Origin: JBAWYM01 sp037143575
GTDB lineage: Bacteria > Patescibacteriota > Gracilibacteria > Peribacterales > Peribacteraceae
Length of the DNA stretch: 16,123 bases
NCBI GenBank assembly: GCA_037143575.1
Contig: JBAWYM010000043.1
Coordinates: 1 to 16,123, forward strand
Direction of reading: 5' to 3'
Positions 13,957 through 16,123 of the stretch are shown here, piece after piece. Each line of letters opens with the position of its first letter. Within the stretch, counting starts at the first letter, position 1. Both the position numbers and the translations under genes were made by a program. The notes under the pieces were generated by a model. It saw only the letters and a program-made list of their open reading frames with translations. It made no database searches and had not been told where the DNA came from.

Positions 13957-14053
13957 GGTTTGGAAGGTATTGAAGAGGTTAGGAAGGCCTGAAAGGTTTC
14001 TCGTGAAACAACCTTTCAAGCTTCTCTAACCTTTTCCAAACCTCTCCAACCTC
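13957..14053. repeat. Long inverted array of about 9-base units between convergent genes
   Basis: Directly after the SLH gene stop come GGTTTGGAA, GGTATTGAA, (GA) GGTTAGGAA and GGCCTGAAA (13957-13994). They face a pyrimidine-rich arm AACCTTTCA, AGCTTCTCT, AACCTTTTCC, AAACCTCTCC, AACCTC (14010-14053). The tip is a strong stem: GTTTC-tcgt-GAAAC extended by TGAAAGG. It separates the convergent SLH and murC genes and could act as a terminator for both, although no long T-run is present. Confidence 0.75.
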
Positions 14054-14067
14054 AGTTCCCCATCACT

Positions 14068-15345
14068 CTAACCAAGTATCCTCCCCGCCAACTCCGTGAC
14101 ATCCCCCGCCCCCATCGTGATCAGAACATCATCAGATTTCAAAATTCCTTGCCGAAGCTTTTGCTCAATCTCCGAAAGAGAGTGACCGTCGATAACCTGC
14201 ACACCGCTCCCCTTCTGGAGATCAGCAATGAATCGTGGAAGATCGACTTTCCCGGAATCTCGATCACTCCGCGCTTCATACACATACGAAATAATCACCA
14301 TATCCGCTCCGGTGAACGCTGTCAGAAAATCTTGATAGAGCTTCAGCGTCCGATCATGCGTGTGCGGCTGGAAGACAACGACCAGTCGTCGTCCGGGAAA
14401 TTGCTCACGCATGCCCTGCAAAGTCGCGCGAATCTCGGCGGGATGATGCGCATAATCGTCGACCACGGTCACGCCGTCACTCCGCGTCCCACGCACCTCC
14501 ATCCTCCTCCACGTACCAGAGAACGCCCTGAGTGAAGAGAGCACTTCCGGTCGGGAGAGATGCAGCTCACCGGCAAGTGACAGGACGAGCTGTGCGTTTT
14601 TTCGCATGTGTAAACCAGAAACAGAAAGCTCAGGAAGCGTCTCCAGATCAGCGTCGATCGTCCTTCTCCCCGCAAGCGCTGCGATCTTCGCGCACGCCGG
14701 ATCCGATAGATGTGTGATCAGCAAACCGTCATCCGGCAAACTCTTCACGAAATCCATGAAGGCGGACTCATAATCCTCCTGCGATGTGTAGTAATCGAAG
14801 TGGTCCCCGTCCGCATTCGTAAGAAGAATGATCGATGGATGGAGGAAGCGAAACGATCGACGATACTCACAGGACTCGGCGACGAAGAGGGTACTCTTGC
14901 CGTATCTCCAGTTGCGCCCGCCCAGATCTTTGAGCTTCGTCCCGACGATCACCGAAGGATCGAGAGAAGAATCCATGAGCACCTTGGCGGCCATGGCAGT
15001 CGTGGAAGATTTGCCATGCGTCCCCGCAACAGAAATGAGGCGAAAAGGCATCGTGAGTTCCCCGAGTGCTTCGAAATACGTCTTCTGGGGAATACCCAGC
15101 TCCGCAGCACGGACACGCTCCGAGCTGGATGCAGGGATAGCCTCCGAATAGACGAAGAGATCGGCATCGGAAGGAATCTGCGAACCATCCTGCTGGAGAA
15201 AGATACCGATTCCCTGAGAACGCAAGTCCATCAACAGCACAGAATCTGCTCGATCACTCCCGAGAACAGTATGACCGGCATGCTTCTGAAATGCCGCATA
15301 AGCACTGAGCCCGATGCCGCCGATGCCACTGCAGTAGATGATCAT
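14068..15345 (-). CDS. murC: UDP-N-acetylmuramate--L-alanine ligase MurC
   Basis: MurC adds L-Ala to UDP-MurNAc with ATP, the first peptide step of peptidoglycan precursor synthesis in the cytoplasm. The ATG at 15345 gives 425 residues; an ATG 10 codons upstream is open but would precede the conserved MIIYCSGIGGIGLSA Rossmann start. Motifs are GIGGIG (7-12), the P-loop AGTHGKSSTTAM (107-118), ESCEYRRSF (157-165), TNADGDHFDYY (176-186), TWRRMEVRG (278-286), DDYAHHPAEI (296-305) and FQPHTHDRT (325-333). The order matches MurC; related Mpl or other Mur ligases are less likely. It is shorter than E. coli MurC (491), mainly in the central domain, and TNADGDH replaces the usual TNIExDH. The gene converges on the SLH gene and diverges from the ftsB-like gene. 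Confidence 0.92.
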   Translation of the reverse strand: MIIYCSGIGGIGLSAYAAFQKHAGHTVLGSDRADSVLLMDLRSQGIGIFLQQDGSQIPSDADLFVYSEAIPASSSERVRAAELGIPQKTYFEALGELTMPFRLISVAGTHGKSSTTAMAAKVLMDSSLDPSVIVGTKLKDLGGRNWRYGKSTLFVAESCEYRRSFRFLHPSIILLTNADGDHFDYYTSQEDYESAFMDFVKSLPDDGLLITHLSDPACAKIAALAGRRTIDADLETLPELSVSGLHMRKNAQLVLSLAGELHLSRPEVLSSLRAFSGTWRRMEVRGTRSDGVTVVDDYAHHPAEIRATLQGMREQFPGRRLVVVFQPHTHDRTLKLYQDFLTAFTGADMVIISYVYEARSDRDSGKVDLPRFIADLQKGSGVQVIDGHSLSEIEQKLRQGILKSDDVLITMGAGDVTELAGRILG

Positions 15346-15350
15346 AGATG

Positions 15351-15356
15351 AATGTA
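15351..15356 (-). promoter_or_regulatory. Candidate murC -10, leaderless
   Basis: TACATT on the minus strand ends 5 bases before the murC ATG at 15345, the spacing for a leaderless or nearly leaderless transcript. A TTGAAT lies 13 bases further upstream, too close for a standard -35. Its placement also supports 15345 rather than 15375 as the start. Confidence 0.35.
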
Positions 15357-15377
15357 AAAAAATCAGGGAATTCAACG

Positions 15378-15470
15378 ATTGCTACATTGTTACATTGCTA
15401 CATTGTTCGCAAGCGTGATGATCAGAATTTCCTATCAACAATAGAACAATAGAGCAATGTCACAATATCA
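15378..15470. repeat. Inverted array of 8-base tandem units in the murC/ftsB-like divergent region
   Basis: Four exact-length octamers ATTGCTAC, ATTGTTAC, ATTGCTAC, ATTGTTCG (15378-15409) face four complementary-type octamers CAATAGAA, CAATAGAG, CAATGTCA, CAATATCA (15439-15470) across a 29-base spacer. On one strand all eight fit ATTGyTnn-like units. The array fills the gap between the divergent murC and ftsB-like starts and could form a hairpin or a set of binding sites. Confidence 0.75.
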
Positions 15471-15473
15471 CCA

Positions 15474-15503
15474 TTGAACTGTTATGGAGATATTCCGTAA
15501 GCT
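15474..15503 (+). promoter_or_regulatory. Candidate promoter of the ftsB-like gene
   Basis: TTGAAC (15474-15479), 18 bases, then TAAGCT (15498-15503); the GTG start follows after 6 bases, so the transcript would be leaderless. The -35 begins right after the octamer array. Confidence 0.4.
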
Positions 15504-15509
15504 CACATC

Positions 15510-15956
15510 GTGACATACCAGCATCTCGAACCCCTCAGTAAGCAGCTCACGATCGTCGTGGGACTCACCGTCGTGGGTCTGATGGCCTTCGGACTGGCCA
15601 TCTCCTTCTATCGCAATGCCCTCTTCGAAGAGACTCTCGTCGAGATTCATAACCAGAATAACGCACTGCACCTACGTATCGCCTCACGCTACAGTGATCT
15701 CGCATATTTTCGCTCAGCCCAATACCGCGACAAGCAGGCCAAGATCAACCTCAATGTCGTCAAACCGGGAGAGAAGGTTCTCGTCATTACCGAAAATGCC
15801 CGTTCCCTCAATGCATTACCCGAAGATAACCCCGATCAGGCCATCGAGCGGGAGGCAGCTTTCATGGAACTGATGCGTCAGACGCCCGTGATCGAGCACT
15901 GGAGTTTGTATTTCTTCCACCCGGAGAGGATCGAGGAGCTGAAGAGGGCGCTGTAA
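15510..15956 (+). CDS. FtsB/DivIC-like septum formation initiator protein
   Basis: A GTG start gives 148 residues: a short cytoplasmic head, one TM helix (about 12-33), and a heptad-like polar stretch (36-66, ending IASRYSDL) that fits a coiled coil. The hallmark segment follows: FRSAQYRDKQAKINLNVVKP at 67-86, then GEKVLVI. This is the FtsB/DivIC family pattern (Y...KINLxxPGEKVxxI). An extension of about 55 residues follows, ending with PVIEHWSLYFF, perhaps a peripheral helix. Family members link with FtsL and FtsQ/DivIB in the divisome, at the outer face of the cytoplasmic membrane. Identification rests on architecture and the KPGEKV motif; which family name applies (FtsB or DivIC) cannot be decided. 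It is divergent from murC, another wall gene, and has no Shine-Dalgarno sequence. Confidence 0.85.
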   Translation: MTYQHLEPLSKQLTIVVGLTVVGLMAFGLAISFYRNALFEETLVEIHNQNNALHLRIASRYSDLAYFRSAQYRDKQAKINLNVVKPGEKVLVITENARSLNALPEDNPDQAIEREAAFMELMRQTPVIEHWSLYFFHPERIEELKRAL

Positions 15957-15968
15957 TCATGCCTATTC

Positions 15969-16094
15969 CAGACACCGAAAAAACGAACGCTCACACTTTA
16001 TTATGCATGGCAGTTCGACTTCGCTGCGGCTTCGCTCACTGTCATTCGACTCGCACATTGCAATGAATGGAGAGCGTTCGATTTCGGGTGCCTG
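15969..16094. repeat. Inverted-repeat element containing a TTCGAC palindromic repeat
   Basis: CAGACACC-GAAA (15969-15980) and CGAACGCTC (15984-15992) find complements in GAGCGTTCG (16072-16080) and TTTCGGGTGCCTG (16082-16094), with one mismatch and a few bulged bases. The 79 enclosed bases hold CAGTTCGACTTCGCTGCGG and GCTTCGCTCACTGTCATTCG, the same phrase as the 23-base unit at 8431. The rest of the window to 16123 shows no gene. Confidence 0.6.
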
Positions 16095-16123
16095 AAAATA
16101 TAAGATTGTGAGAAGATGAAGCC

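Noticed and set aside
15378..15470. CRISPR array
   Set aside because: Units are only 8 bases, adjacent without spacers, and inverted in the second half. No cas gene is present.
15959..16066. 35-codon frame just after the ftsB-like gene
   Set aside because: It runs through the TTCGAC palindromic repeat and ends inside it, and shows no protein-like feature.

Overview
The window looks like a stretch of chromosome from a Candidate Phyla Radiation (Patescibacteria) bacterium, most likely of the Peribacteria/Peregrinibacteria type. This is inferred from four things: an intermediate GC content; a gene set rich in secreted proteins with Ser-rich linkers, SLH, LPXTG and PKD modules; start codons that almost never have a Shine-Dalgarno sequence; and many short palindromic repeats of the TTCGAC...GGCTCA type between genes. 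TGA works as a normal stop (for example in an ATGA overlap), so the code is not the TGA-glycine code of Gracilibacteria/SR1. No tool was available, so the placement is not proven.

Layout. The left part (81-4762) is all on the minus strand. In transcription order it holds a GTG-started exported beta-sandwich protein, a block of palindromic repeats, then a tightly coupled operon (lipoprotein with a LppX/LprG-like look, TAATG overlap, a 679-residue three-TM protein with six PKD repeats, ATGA overlap, a 30-residue membrane peptide). It ends with two small overlapping genes, the second of which looks like the start of a DUF2335 protein that has lost its membrane part. From 4815 rightwards the plus strand carries a 1173-residue secreted, Cys-rich, membrane-anchored protein with an M64-like metallopeptidase motif, a 340-base repeat-rich gap, and purL. 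These are followed by a LPXTG surface protein and an SLH-domain surface protein that share the same N-terminal module. At the right end murC (minus) and an ftsB/divIC-like gene (plus) diverge from a repeat-filled intergenic region.

How it fits together. Apart from purL (purine synthesis), every recognisable product belongs to the cell envelope: peptidoglycan precursor synthesis (MurC), division (FtsB-like), wall or S-layer attachment (LPXTG, SLH), and displayed or secreted proteins (PKD, M64-like, lipoprotein, beta-sandwich protein). Several starts lie 5 to 8 bases after a TAnnnT hexamer, which suggests leaderless transcripts.

The most unusual material is between genes. Three long hairpins have arms made of tandem 8- or 9-base units facing their own inverted copies (12506-12583, 13957-14053, 15378-15470). 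There is also a 177-base inverted-repeat element (8417-8593) whose left arm appears to have been split by a 23-base palindromic repeat.
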